Source of the DNA: Aldehydirespirator sp965220645
Lineage (GTDB): Bacteria > Actinomycetota > Acidimicrobiia > Acidimicrobiales > Aldehydirespiratoraceae
Assembly (NCBI GenBank): GCA_965220645.1
Contig: OZ244836.1
Span: 1,426,001 to 1,490,000, forward strand
Length of the DNA stretch: 64,000 nucleotides
Direction of reading: 5' to 3'
Shown piece after piece: positions 32,345 to 41,314 of this stretch (position 1 is the first letter of the stretch; each line of letters begins with the position of its first letter). A model generated the notes under the pieces. That model ran no database searches. It saw only the letters and a list, made by a program, of their open reading frames with translations, and was not told where the DNA came from. Position numbers and translations under genes: made by a program.

Positions 32345-32884
32345 GTGACCTGGCTGTACGCGTTCATGTTGGCCGCCGGGGCGCCTGTGCTGCTGTGGTT
32401 CGTGTTCTCCGGCGGCGCGGCCGACGTGGATGCGGGCGCGGAGGTGGACGGGCTGTCGGAGGTGTTCTCGGTCATCCCGCTGAGCAGTCTGGCCTTCGTC
32501 GCCACGTTCTTCGGCGCAACCGGACTGGTTTCGGAGTGGCTGGGGACCGGCGCGGTCTTCACGGTGCTGCTGGCAGTCGTGGTCGGTGTGCTGGCCGGTG
32601 CGCTCAACAGCGCTGCGTTCGCTTACCTGCGCCGCAGCGAGGTCTCCAGCGAGGTGAGCGACCGCGAGATCGAGGGCAGCATCGCCCGGGTCTCGCTGCC
32701 CATAGCGAGCGAGCGGCGCGGTCGGATCGTGCTCACCGTGGCTGGCGCTCGCACGCAGATGACAGCCGCGCCGATCGACCCCCTCGATGACGATCAGACC
32801 ATCGAGGCCGGCGCTCGGGTCATCATCGTGCGCATCGAGGGTGGCGTTGCCCTCGTCACCCGCCTGGACCCCGAACTGGAATAG
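32345..32884 (+). CDS. NfeD-like membrane protein
   Basis: Protein of 179 aa from GTG 32345. N-terminal hydrophobic segment WLYAFMLAAGAPVLLWFVF, an acidic loop, then segments LSSLAFVATFFGATGLV and AVFTVLLAVVVGVLAGALNSAAF. The C-terminal ~75 residues are a small OB-fold: GSIARVSLPIASERRGRI, TAAPID and AGARVIIVRIEGGVALV. This is the short NfeD type that partners flotillin/SPFH proteins, whose gene follows after 160 bases. Role: membrane-domain organisation with the flotillin. Confidence 0.82.
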   Translation: MTWLYAFMLAAGAPVLLWFVFSGGAADVDAGAEVDGLSEVFSVIPLSSLAFVATFFGATGLVSEWLGTGAVFTVLLAVVVGVLAGALNSAAFAYLRRSEVSSEVSDREIEGSIARVSLPIASERRGRIVLTVAGARTQMTAAPIDPLDDDQTIEAGARVIIVRIEGGVALVTRLDPELE

Positions 32885-33045
32885 GCGACCGACAGGTTGG
32901 TCACCGCCGGGCGCCCCGCAACCTCAACACCATTACGCGGCCGGTTGGTCCTCAAGTGACCCTGGCTGCCTGTCGGGAGGGGCTGGTACGCTCGGCCGGG
33001 CAGTGGGCTCTAGAGACGCGCGAGACGCGTCGGAGGGTAGGCGCA

Positions 33046-34344
33046 ATGTCCTCAGCAGTAGTAGCCGGTGTCGCACTGGCCTTGGCGGTGTTCTTCGTCA
33101 TCCTGATAGTCAGGTCCCTGATCGTGATCTGTCCGCCCAACCGGGTGGCGGTCATCTCGGGCCGCAAGCGGATCCTCTCCGACGGGCGGAGGGTGGGCTA
33201 TCGCATCCTCAAGGGCGGCCGCACGATGCGGATCCCGCTCCTTGAGAAGGTCGCCTGGATGGACCTCAACACCATTCCACTGGACGTGTCGGTTCAGAAC
33301 GCTTACTCGCGCGGTGCGATCCCGCTCAATGTGCAGGGAATCGCCAACGTGAAGGTGTCGAGCGCCGAGGGCCTGCTGGAGAACGCCTGCGAGCGGTTCC
33401 TGCAGGTCGGAAGTGCTCAGATCGGCCAGATCGCCAAGGAGACCCTCGAGGCCAACCTCCGGGGTGTGCTGGCCACGCTGTCGCCCGAGGAGGTGAACGA
33501 GGACCGCCTCAAGTTCAGCCAGCAGCTCATCGATGAGGCCGACGACGACATCAAGACCCTGGGCCTCGAGCTCGACGTGATGAAGATCCAGAACGTCACC
33601 GATGACGTGAACTATCTCGAGTCGGTGGGCCGGCGCCTCACCGCCGAGGTGATCCGCGACGCCCGCGTGGCCGAGGCCAACCGCGTGGCCGAGTCCAAGC
33701 AGGCCGAGGCCGAGGCCCGGCGGGCCGCTGAGGTCGCCTCCATCGAGGCCGACAAGGCCATCGTCGAGGAGTCGAACGCGCTCCGGGTCCGCACCGCGGA
33801 GTTGGAGGCCATCTCCAGGGCCCGCGAGGAGGAGGCGCTGATAGCCGGCGAGACCGCCAAGGCTGTCGCCAGCCAGGAGCTGGAGGGCGAGCGGATCGAG
33901 CTGGAGAAGCGCCGGATCGAGGCCGACGTGGTCGTCCCGGCCCGCGCCGACCTCGAGGCTCGGCAGCTTCAGGCCCAGGCCGAAGCGGCCACCATCATCG
34001 AGGACGGCAAGGCCCAGGTGGACGTGTTCAAGCGACTCACCGACCAGTACCAGTCGGCCGGCGCCGACGGCCACGACGTGCTCGTGCTCACCATGCTGCC
34101 CGACCTGATCGACAAGATCGTCGCCACCGTGGCCAACGTGAGCATCGACCGGGTCGCTGTGATCGACACCGGCGGAGGCGGCAACGGCGACAGCACCGCT
34201 AACGGCGGCTCGCGCGGGGGGATTCCCGGCCTGATGAGCCAGCTCCCGGCGTCGCTCGTAGCCATGACCGAGCAGATCGAGGCTGCCACCGGCGTGGACA
34301 TACTGGCCGCACTGCGGCGTCGCGACAGCGAGCACAGCGACTAG
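33046..34344 (+). CDS. Flotillin-like SPFH-domain protein
   Basis: Protein of 432 aa from ATG 33046, preceded by GGAGGG; the frame opens further upstream at 32956 without a better site. One membrane segment (VVAGVALALAVFFVILIVRS), an SPFH domain (PPNRVAVISGRKR, LNTIPLDVSVQNAYSRGAIP, LEANLRGVLATLSPEEVNED), then a long coiled coil rich in EAxRxA/ESK repeats from about residue 200 to 325 (VAESKQAEAEARRAAEVA). Flotillins scaffold membrane microdomains and commonly pair with NfeD, as here. Confidence 0.93.
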   Translation: MSSAVVAGVALALAVFFVILIVRSLIVICPPNRVAVISGRKRILSDGRRVGYRILKGGRTMRIPLLEKVAWMDLNTIPLDVSVQNAYSRGAIPLNVQGIANVKVSSAEGLLENACERFLQVGSAQIGQIAKETLEANLRGVLATLSPEEVNEDRLKFSQQLIDEADDDIKTLGLELDVMKIQNVTDDVNYLESVGRRLTAEVIRDARVAEANRVAESKQAEAEARRAAEVASIEADKAIVEESNALRVRTAELEAISRAREEEALIAGETAKAVASQELEGERIELEKRRIEADVVVPARADLEARQLQAQAEAATIIEDGKAQVDVFKRLTDQYQSAGADGHDVLVLTMLPDLIDKIVATVANVSIDRVAVIDTGGGGNGDSTANGGSRGGIPGLMSQLPASLVAMTEQIEAATGVDILAALRRRDSEHSD

Positions 34345-34388
34345 CGCTGACGGCGCGCCTCGCCGGGACCCACATTGGGCAACAGCCC

Positions 34389-35300
34389 GTGAGCAGGCAT
34401 CTCGAAGGCAGGGCCATCGCCGTTACTGGTGGCGGGGGCGGCATCGGCCGGGCCGTGTCCCTGGCCTGCGCGGCCGAGGGTGCCAATGTGGTCGTAGCCG
34501 ACTACGGCGTCGCGCTGGACGGATCCGACCCGTCGAGCGAGATAGCCGAAGCGGTGGCGGCGGAAATCCGCGCCTCCGGTGGCCAGGCGATCGCAGCGGC
34601 TGGCGACGTGTCGCATTTCGATGTGGGCGCTGAGATCGTCGAAGCGGCCTGCGACCAGTGGGGGAGCATCGACGGCGTGGTGTGTGCCGCGGGCGTGCTG
34701 CGCGAGCGGATGCTGTTCAACATGAGCGAGCAGGAGTGGGACCATGTGGTCGCCGTCCATCTCAAGGGCCACTTCAACGTGTACCGCGCCGCGCTCGCCC
34801 GGATGCGCAAGCAGCCGTCGGGCGGCTCGCTGGTGGGGTTCACCTCCGGTGCCCATATCGGCTCCACCGCGCAGGCCAACTACTCGGCGGCCAAGGGTGG
34901 CATCGTGAGCCTCACCCGCTCGGCCGCTATGACCGCAGCATCCATACGCATGCGGGGTGGGCCCGCCATCAACGCCAACTGCATCGCACCGGTGGCCCGC
35001 ACCCGGATGAGCGAGAACGTCCCGTTCGAGATGGAGACGGGCGAGCCTGAGGCAGTGGCGCCCATGGCGGTCTACTTGCTCAGCGAAGCCGGCCGGGACG
35101 TCAACGCTCAGATCTACAGCGTGGTCGGGCGGCGGATCTCGGTTTGGAACCAGCCCTCGGAACTGCGCTCGATGTGGTCGTCCGGCGGCCAATGGACGCC
35201 AAGCGAGATCGCCGAGCAGCTGCCCCGCACCGTAGGGCAGGAGCCCCACCCGCTGATAGCCGACCTCGAGCGGCGCATGGCCGAGATGGCTAACGGCTGA
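34389..35300 (+). CDS. SDR-family oxidoreductase with C-terminal extension
   Basis: Protein of 303 aa from GTG 34389. Nucleotide motif AVTGGGGGIGRAVSLACAAE, NNAG equivalent CAAGVLRERM, active site SGAHIGS...YSAAKGG. A 45-residue C-terminal extension beyond the SDR core (QIYSVVGRRISVWNQPSELR) resembles actinobacterial SDRs related to the N-terminal domain of the peroxisomal multifunctional enzyme. Probable substrate: an acyl-CoA or steroid-type alcohol. It is followed after 67 bases by an IpdF-like SDR, so a shared steroid or acyl-CoA pathway is plausible. Confidence 0.88.
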   Translation: MSRHLEGRAIAVTGGGGGIGRAVSLACAAEGANVVVADYGVALDGSDPSSEIAEAVAAEIRASGGQAIAAAGDVSHFDVGAEIVEAACDQWGSIDGVVCAAGVLRERMLFNMSEQEWDHVVAVHLKGHFNVYRAALARMRKQPSGGSLVGFTSGAHIGSTAQANYSAAKGGIVSLTRSAAMTAASIRMRGGPAINANCIAPVARTRMSENVPFEMETGEPEAVAPMAVYLLSEAGRDVNAQIYSVVGRRISVWNQPSELRSMWSSGGQWTPSEIAEQLPRTVGQEPHPLIADLERRMAEMANG

Positions 35301-35367
35301 GCCGGTGTCGCGACCGTTGAGCCAGGATGAGCCAGGACCGCAACGGCTGAGCCATGACCGCTGAGCC

Positions 35368-36177
35368 ATGACCGCTGAGCCAAACGACAGGCCTTGGCCG
35401 GAGCCTCCCGCGGAGCCGGCCGGGCGGGGACTGCTCGAAGGCAGGCGGGTGGTGGTGACCGCCGCGGCGGGCGCAGGCATCGGCTCGGCCGTCGCCCGCC
35501 GCGCCCTGATTGAGGGTGGTCGGGTCCTCATCTCCGATGTCCACGAGCGGCGCCTGGCCACGACCTGCGACCGATTGGAGGCCGAGACCGGCTCGCGCCC
35601 CGAGGCCGTGCGCTGCGATGTGACGGCTGAGCGCGACGTGCAGGCCCTGATGGACTCGGCCACCAGTCTGTTGGGCGGCGTCGATGTGATGATGAACAAT
35701 GCCGGCCTCGGCGGCTCGACCCGCCTGGTGGACATGACCGACGAGCAGTGGTCGGCTGTTCTCGGCGTGACTCTCGACGGCACCATGCGCTGCACCCGGG
35801 CTGCGCTGCGGCTCATGATCGAGCAGGGCACCGGTGGCGCCATCGTCAACAACGCTTCGGTGGCGGGTTGGCGGGCCCAGGCTGAGCAGGCCCACTACGC
35901 CGCGGCCAAGGCGGGGGTGATGGCCCTCACCCGCTGCGCTGCGCTGGAGGCCGCCGAGCACAGGATCAGAGTGAACTGCGTGGCGCCCAGCCTGGCGTGG
36001 CACCCGTTCCTGGCCAAGACCACCGGTGAAGCGCTTCTGGCCGACCTGGCCCGCAGAGAGGCTTTCGGCCGGCCGGCCGAACCCTGGGAGGTGGCCAACG
36101 TGATGGTGTTCCTGGCCAGCGATCTGGCCGGTTACATGACCGGAGAAGTCGTCTCGGTCAGCAGCCAGCACCCGTGA
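35368..36177 (+). CDS. SDR oxidoreductase, IpdF-like
   Basis: Protein of 269 aa. The unusual cofactor motif VVVTAAAGAGIGSAVARRAL, plus NNAGLGGSTRLVDMTDEQW, VNNASVAGWRAQAEQAHYAA and AFGRPAEPWEVANVMVFLAS, matches what I recall of mycobacterial IpdF (a 5-hydroxy-HIP-CoA reductase of steroid C/D-ring breakdown). ATG 35368 lies in a short run of GCTGAGCCATGACC repeats (35341-35380), so ATG 35354 upstream is out of play. ipdA/ipdB-like genes lie 13 kb away in the window, which supports the steroid link. The exact substrate remains inference. Confidence 0.82.
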   Translation: MTAEPNDRPWPEPPAEPAGRGLLEGRRVVVTAAAGAGIGSAVARRALIEGGRVLISDVHERRLATTCDRLEAETGSRPEAVRCDVTAERDVQALMDSATSLLGGVDVMMNNAGLGGSTRLVDMTDEQWSAVLGVTLDGTMRCTRAALRLMIEQGTGGAIVNNASVAGWRAQAEQAHYAAAKAGVMALTRCAALEAAEHRIRVNCVAPSLAWHPFLAKTTGEALLADLARREAFGRPAEPWEVANVMVFLASDLAGYMTGEVVSVSSQHP

Positions 36178-36186
36178 CTGGAGAGA

Positions 36187-36266
36187 GCGACGCGATTCGT
36201 CGCGCCAACAACAGCGGCCCATTCTGCGCGTACTGCGGCCACTGCATCGCTGGCGGTGCAGTGGCC
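36187..36266 (+). terminator. Two hairpins between the IpdF-like gene and the peptide importer
   Basis: GCGACG/CGTCGC (36187-36203) just after the SDR stop, and a 10-bp perfect stem GGCCACTGCA (36237-36246) / TGCAGTGGCC (36257-36266) with a 10-base loop. No T-run follows, so termination by the second hairpin is uncertain; it may act in the leader of the importer genes. Confidence 0.4.
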
Positions 36267-36327
36267 CGTCTGGCAAGGTAGTTGTGTCTCGATGCCCGAT
36301 CACACGGCCTCACATGGAGGAATAAGA

Positions 36328-38160
36328 ATGCTTGCTCGATTGACTCAACGACGTTCGGCGTGCTGTCTGGCGGTGTTACTGGTGTTCGCTCTGACCGCGG
36401 CGGCGTGCGGAGGCGGTGACGACGGCGGCGAACCGCAACCCGCTGCGGATGTCGAGACCACCGAGGTTGCCGAACCCTCGGAGCCGGTCGACTCCGGTGA
36501 GCAGCCCGCACCCACCGACACCGAGCCCGATGACTCGGATGAGCAAGAGCCCCTGGTCGCTCCGGTGGACACGACGACCACGACCACGCCGCCCGACGAC
36601 GAGGAAGCCGTCACTGAGGCGCCCGCCGAGCCCGAGCCCCAGTTCGGAGGCACGCTGCGGGTGGGCGTCGAGGCCGAGGGCGATGGCCTGAACCCCGCGG
36701 CCAACAGCTTCGCGGTGTCGGCCTACGTGATGACCTACCCGGTGTTCGATCCGGTCGCCTACTGGGACAAGAACGGCAACTGGATCCCGTATCTGGCCGA
36801 GTCGTTCACCCCGATCGACGGCGGAGCGTCATGGCAGATGAAGCTGCGCGAGGGCGTGCGTTTCCACGACGGCACCGAACTCGACGCCGACGACGCGGTG
36901 GCCACGTTCGTGGCCCAGCTCGCCGATCCGATCGTGTCGCTCGCCATCCGCCCCTTCTACCCGGCGACCGGAGCCGTCGAGAAGATCGACGACCTCACCG
37001 TCCAGTACAACCCGATCCACACGTACTCCGCCTTCCCGCAGGTCATAACCAGCCAGCTCGGGATGATCGCCCCGTCGGAGTGGCTGGAGCGCGCCGCGGA
37101 GGATCCGGCCCTCAACCAGATGCCCGTCGGCACCGGCCCGTTCATGCTGGAGAGCCGCGTCCAGGACGACAAGACGGTGCTGGTCCGCAATCCCGACTAT
37201 TGGGCAGCCGACCTGACCGACATCTACCTCGACCGCATCGAGGTGTATCCGATCACCGACACCGTGATCGCTGCGGAGCGTCTCGCCAGCGGCGACATCG
37301 ATCTCATGGTCACCAGCAACTCCGATGCCATCCTCACGCTGCGCGACTCCGAGGGGGTCCAGACCATCGAGAACGTTCGCTCCAGCGAGGACTTCGCGAT
37401 GATTAACACCGAGATGCCCCCGTTCGACGACATCAGGGCCCGCCAGGCTCTCACGTTCGCCACCGACCGGGACACCTACGTGTCGCTCATCCGCCAGGGA
37501 ACCGCGCCCCCGGCCGACACGATGTTCCATCCGGACCTCATCTGGCACAACCCCGACGTGAAGCAGGAGACGAACATGCCCGAACGAGCCGGTCCGCTCG
37601 TGGAGGCTTACTGTGCCGACAATCCCGGGAACTGCACCGACGGCAAGATCAACATGGAACTGCAGTTCTCCGGCCCGTCGGTGGCCCAGACCCGCATCGC
37701 CGATCTGCTGATCGACAGCTGGGAGGACTACTTCAACGTCACGCGGGACGAGATCCTCCAGGACGACCACATCACGGAGGTGGTCCTGGGCGTATACAAC
37801 GTAGCCACCTGGCGGCAGTTCGGCGCGGTGCACCCCGACAACGACGTCCTCTGGATCACCTGCCTGGCCATCAGCTTCATCGCCCTCAACTTCCCCCGCT
37901 ACTGCGACGAGGAGCGCGACGCGCTGATGTACGAGGCGCGCGCCATCGACGATTTAGATCGGCAGGTGGAGATCTGGCACGAGGTCCAGGAGAACATCCG
38001 TGACGCCTACACCTACATCTTCTTCAACCACGCCAACTGGACGCTCGGGGCCCGTGACAACGTCCACAACATCTGCGGCCAGACATCCCCGGCGGACGGC
38101 ATCGAGCTGTTCTGCAACAACCAGGGCCGGGTGCAGCTCCATCAGGTCTGGCTGAGTTAG
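36328..38160 (+). CDS. Peptide ABC transporter substrate-binding lipoprotein, paralogue 1
   Basis: Protein of 610 aa from ATG 36328 with GGAGGAAT upstream. Lipoprotein signal LLVFALTAAACGGGDD. Residues ~28-105 are a low-complexity acidic, Thr/Pro/Glu-rich linker that includes VDTTTTTTPPDDEEAV. The family 5 (DppA/OppA) binding domain begins GGTLRVGVEAEGDGLNPA and has LREGVRFHDGTELDADDAVATF, GTGPFMLESRV and RNPDYWAADL. It binds peptides or similar solutes for the importer encoded downstream. It is followed by a close paralogue with the same layout. Confidence 0.92.
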   Translation: MLARLTQRRSACCLAVLLVFALTAAACGGGDDGGEPQPAADVETTEVAEPSEPVDSGEQPAPTDTEPDDSDEQEPLVAPVDTTTTTTPPDDEEAVTEAPAEPEPQFGGTLRVGVEAEGDGLNPAANSFAVSAYVMTYPVFDPVAYWDKNGNWIPYLAESFTPIDGGASWQMKLREGVRFHDGTELDADDAVATFVAQLADPIVSLAIRPFYPATGAVEKIDDLTVQYNPIHTYSAFPQVITSQLGMIAPSEWLERAAEDPALNQMPVGTGPFMLESRVQDDKTVLVRNPDYWAADLTDIYLDRIEVYPITDTVIAAERLASGDIDLMVTSNSDAILTLRDSEGVQTIENVRSSEDFAMINTEMPPFDDIRARQALTFATDRDTYVSLIRQGTAPPADTMFHPDLIWHNPDVKQETNMPERAGPLVEAYCADNPGNCTDGKINMELQFSGPSVAQTRIADLLIDSWEDYFNVTRDEILQDDHITEVVLGVYNVATWRQFGAVHPDNDVLWITCLAISFIALNFPRYCDEERDALMYEARAIDDLDRQVEIWHEVQENIRDAYTYIFFNHANWTLGARDNVHNICGQTSPADGIELFCNNQGRVQLHQVWLS

Positions 38161-38291
38161 ACCCCCGAGCCCGGTGCTGCTCCCGCCCCCGGTCATGGCT
38201 GTGCTGGCGGGTGCGGAGCGCCCTCTGGCAGAGCTATACGCTCGACGGCTACGTGCCGATTCGCGTGTCTCGAATTGAAGGGCGAGTGGAG

Positions 38292-40139
38292 ATGGCTGCT
38301 CAAGACAATCACAAGCCTCGGACGGTCTGGCTTGCAACCGCTCTTGCGTTCGCCTTGCTCGCGGCGGCATGCGGAGGAGGCGGTGACGACGGCGAAGCGC
38401 AGCCCTCCCAGCCGGTCGAGACCACCGAGACGGCTGCTCCGTCGGAGCCGGTCGACTCCGGTGACGGAACCGACGAGGCACCCGCTGCCACCGGCACCGA
38501 GCCCGACGTCGGGGAAGAACAGGAACTGCTGGTGGCACCGGTCGACACCACGACCACGACGACGCCGCCCGACGACGGTGAGGTCGTCACCGAGGTTCCG
38601 GCCGAGCCCGAGCCTCAGACCGGCGGCACGCTGAGGGTAGCGATCTTCGCCGAAGGCGATGGCCTCAATCCCGCGGCGAACGCCATCTCGACACCCGTCT
38701 ACACCATGATCACCCCGATCTTCGACCCGCTGGCCTACTACGACACTGAGGGCAACTGGGTCCCGGTCCTGGCCGAGTCGTGGACCAAGATCGGCGACGG
38801 CACGGCCTGGCAGATGAAGGTGCGCGAGGGGGTGCGATTCCACGACGGGACCGAGCTCGACGCAGACGATGTTGTAGCGACTCTCGAGGCCCAGCTCGCC
38901 GACCCGTTGATCTCGATAGCGTTCAAGCCCGGATTCGATCCCGACGAAGCGATCCGCAAGGTCGATGACTACACCGTCGAGTATGTCGGCGTTCGGCCTT
39001 CGGCCCGGTTGCCGATCGCGTTCACGAGCCAACTGGGGATGATCCTGCCGTCGGAGTGGCTCGAGCGGGCAGCCACGGATGCCACGCTCAATCAGATGCC
39101 GGTCGGCACCGGCCCGTTCATGGTGGAGAGCCGCATCCCCTTCGAGAAGACGGTGCTGGTGCGCAACCCCGACTACTGGGCCGCGGACATGATCGACACT
39201 TACCTCGACCGCATCGAGGTATACCCCATATCCGACTCCACCATTGCCGCCCAGCGGCTGATAGCGGGAGAACTCGATCTGGTAGTCGTTTCGGGCGCAG
39301 ACGCCATCCTGACCCTGCGCGACGCTGCGGACCAAGGGGTGATCACCATCGAGAACCAGCGCGGAGAGGAGTCGCTCGCCCTGATCAACACGCAGAGCCC
39401 GGTGTTCTCCGATATCCGGGCCCGCCAGGCTCTGACCTTCGCGACCGACCAGGACCTGTACGTGGAGCTGCTCCGCCAGGGCACCGCGCAGGCGGCCGAC
39501 TCGATGTTCCATCCCGACCTGATCTGGAACAACCCGGATGTGGTGCAGGAGACCAACATGCCCGAGAGGGCGGGACCGCTCGTGGCCGCCCACTGCGCAG
39601 ACTTCCCCGCCAACTGCACCGACGGCAAGATCAACATGCGCTTCGGCCTTCCTGGCCCCTCGGTGGAGACCGATCGCGCCGTAGATCTGCTGGTCGCCAC
39701 CCTGGGCGAGTTCTTCAACCTCGAAGTGACCGTGAAGCCCCTGAGCGAGCTGCTCATCGATGTGGTGCTCGGCAACTACGACGCGGCCATAGCGCAGGCG
39801 TTCGGGGCGGTCGATCCGGACAATGAGGCGATCTGGATGGAGTGCGGGTCGATCAGCTTCATCTCGCTGAACTTCGCCCGCTACTGCGATCCCGAGCGCG
39901 ACGAGTTGCTGTACGAGCAGCGCAGGATCGACGACCTCGATCGGAGGGTGGAGATCTGGCACCGGATCCAGGAGATGAACCGCGACGCCTACATCTCCAT
40001 CTTCTTCACCCACTCCAACTGGACCATCGGAGCCCGCGACAACGTGCACAACGTCTGCGGGCAGATCGGGCCCACAGGCGACCAGCTGTTCTGCAACAAC
40101 CAGGGCAGGATCTGGTTGAACCAGCTCTGGCTTAGCTAG
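38292..40139 (+). CDS. Peptide ABC transporter substrate-binding lipoprotein, paralogue 2
   Basis: Protein of 615 aa from ATG 38292 (GTGGAG just before). Signal ATALAFALLAAACGGGGDD, then an acidic Thr/Pro-rich linker almost parallel to paralogue 1 (LLVAPVDTTTTTTPPDD). The binding domain begins GGTLRVAIFAEGDGLNPAAN. Near-identical blocks in both copies (RFHDGTELDADD, NMPERAGPLV, SNWTIGARDNVHNVCGQ against ANWTLGARDNVHNICGQ) show a tandem gene duplication with later divergence. The two may bind different ligands for one permease. Confidence 0.92.
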   Translation: MAAQDNHKPRTVWLATALAFALLAAACGGGGDDGEAQPSQPVETTETAAPSEPVDSGDGTDEAPAATGTEPDVGEEQELLVAPVDTTTTTTPPDDGEVVTEVPAEPEPQTGGTLRVAIFAEGDGLNPAANAISTPVYTMITPIFDPLAYYDTEGNWVPVLAESWTKIGDGTAWQMKVREGVRFHDGTELDADDVVATLEAQLADPLISIAFKPGFDPDEAIRKVDDYTVEYVGVRPSARLPIAFTSQLGMILPSEWLERAATDATLNQMPVGTGPFMVESRIPFEKTVLVRNPDYWAADMIDTYLDRIEVYPISDSTIAAQRLIAGELDLVVVSGADAILTLRDAADQGVITIENQRGEESLALINTQSPVFSDIRARQALTFATDQDLYVELLRQGTAQAADSMFHPDLIWNNPDVVQETNMPERAGPLVAAHCADFPANCTDGKINMRFGLPGPSVETDRAVDLLVATLGEFFNLEVTVKPLSELLIDVVLGNYDAAIAQAFGAVDPDNEAIWMECGSISFISLNFARYCDPERDELLYEQRRIDDLDRRVEIWHRIQEMNRDAYISIFFTHSNWTIGARDNVHNVCGQIGPTGDQLFCNNQGRIWLNQLWLS

Positions 40140-40185
40140 AGTCCACTGGGAGCCTGGATGAGCTAGGACCCGGGCCGGGGGAGGC

Positions 40186-40201
40186 GGTCGCCGGCGCGAC
40201 C
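40186..40201 (+). terminator. Hairpin between the binding protein and permease genes
   Basis: GGTCGC-CGGC-GCGACC perfect stem in the 176-base gap before dppB-like. It lacks a U-tract. It could be an attenuator that lowers permease expression relative to the binding proteins, a frequent arrangement in ABC operons; this is inference. Confidence 0.3.
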
Positions 40202-40315
40202 GGCTTACCGGCACGACCCCACGGGCAGTAGTAATCTCCCCTCGGAGTGGCTGCTGGAATTGAACTGGGTGGTGCCTCGGTGAGCGCACTGCGGCGATCG
40301 GGGCGGTAGGCGCTC

Positions 40316-41314
40316 GTGGCTAGGTTCGTGTTGCGCCGGCTGGCCCTGCTGGTGGCAGTGCTGTTCGCCGTGACATTCCTCGGGTTCTCGGCGATGAACC
40401 TGCTGGGCGACCCGCTCGTGAACGTCGTGGGCGTGCTGGCCGAGCTCGACTGCGAAGGCATAGCGGCCGGGACGGTCGAGGACACGACGGTGGATGCTGC
40501 CAGCCGCGACTGCGATACGGTGGCGGCGGCCAAGGCTCAGTACCACCTCGACCGGCCTGTTCCCGTGCGCTACCTGCTGTGGGTCAGTGACCTTGCCACC
40601 GGGGACTTCGGCACCTCGTTCCAGAACGACCAGCCGGTGCGCGAGGTGATCCGTGAGAAACTGCCCGAGACGCTGATCCTGGTGGTGATGGCTCAGATCG
40701 TCTCGCTCGGGGTGGCCATCCCCTGGGGTGTGATCGCGGCGTACCGGGCCAACCGGGCCTTCGACCGCGGCTCCACGGTGGCGTCGTTCGGCCTGCTGTC
40801 GATACCCAACTTCGCACTGGGGGTGGTGCTGCTGTACCTGCTGGCCCTGCGATGGCAGATCTTCCCGTCGGCCTACGAGAGCGACAACGTCGGTGGGCTG
40901 GTGTTCTCCATGATCCTGCCCGCCGTGACGCTCGGCCTGCCCCTGGCGGCGAGCTACCAGCGCCTGTTGCGCACCGACCTGATCACCACCCTGCAGGAGG
41001 ACTTCGTGCACATGGCCCGAGCCAAGGGCCTGCCGCCGCTGCGGATCATGTTCCGTCACGCCCTGCGGCCGTCGATGTTCTCGGTTGTGACCGTCTTCGG
41101 CGTCAGCACCGGGGCGCTGATCGGCGGGTCGCTGGTGGTGGAGCAGATCTTCAGCATTCCGGGGATCGGCAGGGAGATTGTGACCGCGGTGGTACGCGAC
41201 GACTACCCGGTGGTGCTCGCGATGGTGATGCTGGTCGCGGTCACCTTCGTAGTGCTCAACTTTCTGGTGGACTTGCTCTACAGCTGGCTCGACCCGAGGG
41301 TGCGGGCCCAATGA
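40316..41314 (+). CDS. Peptide ABC transporter permease, DppB type
   Basis: Protein of 332 aa from GTG 40316. Opens ARFVLRRLALLVAVLFAVTFLGFS with a first membrane segment. It has a large extracytoplasmic loop containing two cysteines (ELDCEGIAAG, ASRDCDTVAA) before YHLDRPVPVRYLLWVSD, then TGDFGTSFQN and the EAA loop DFVHMARAKGLPPLRIMFRHAL. About six membrane segments. Its stop overlaps the next start (ATGA). Confidence 0.93.
   Translation: MARFVLRRLALLVAVLFAVTFLGFSAMNLLGDPLVNVVGVLAELDCEGIAAGTVEDTTVDAASRDCDTVAAAKAQYHLDRPVPVRYLLWVSDLATGDFGTSFQNDQPVREVIREKLPETLILVVMAQIVSLGVAIPWGVIAAYRANRAFDRGSTVASFGLLSIPNFALGVVLLYLLALRWQIFPSAYESDNVGGLVFSMILPAVTLGLPLAASYQRLLRTDLITTLQEDFVHMARAKGLPPLRIMFRHALRPSMFSVVTVFGVSTGALIGGSLVVEQIFSIPGIGREIVTAVVRDDYPVVLAMVMLVAVTFVVLNFLVDLLYSWLDPRVRAQ

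Noticed and set aside
38193..40289. 698-codon minus-strand frame opposite binding-protein paralogue 2
   Set aside because: It mirrors codon periodicity of the real rightward gene and carries no recognisable domain; the opposite strand has lipobox and family 5 motifs.
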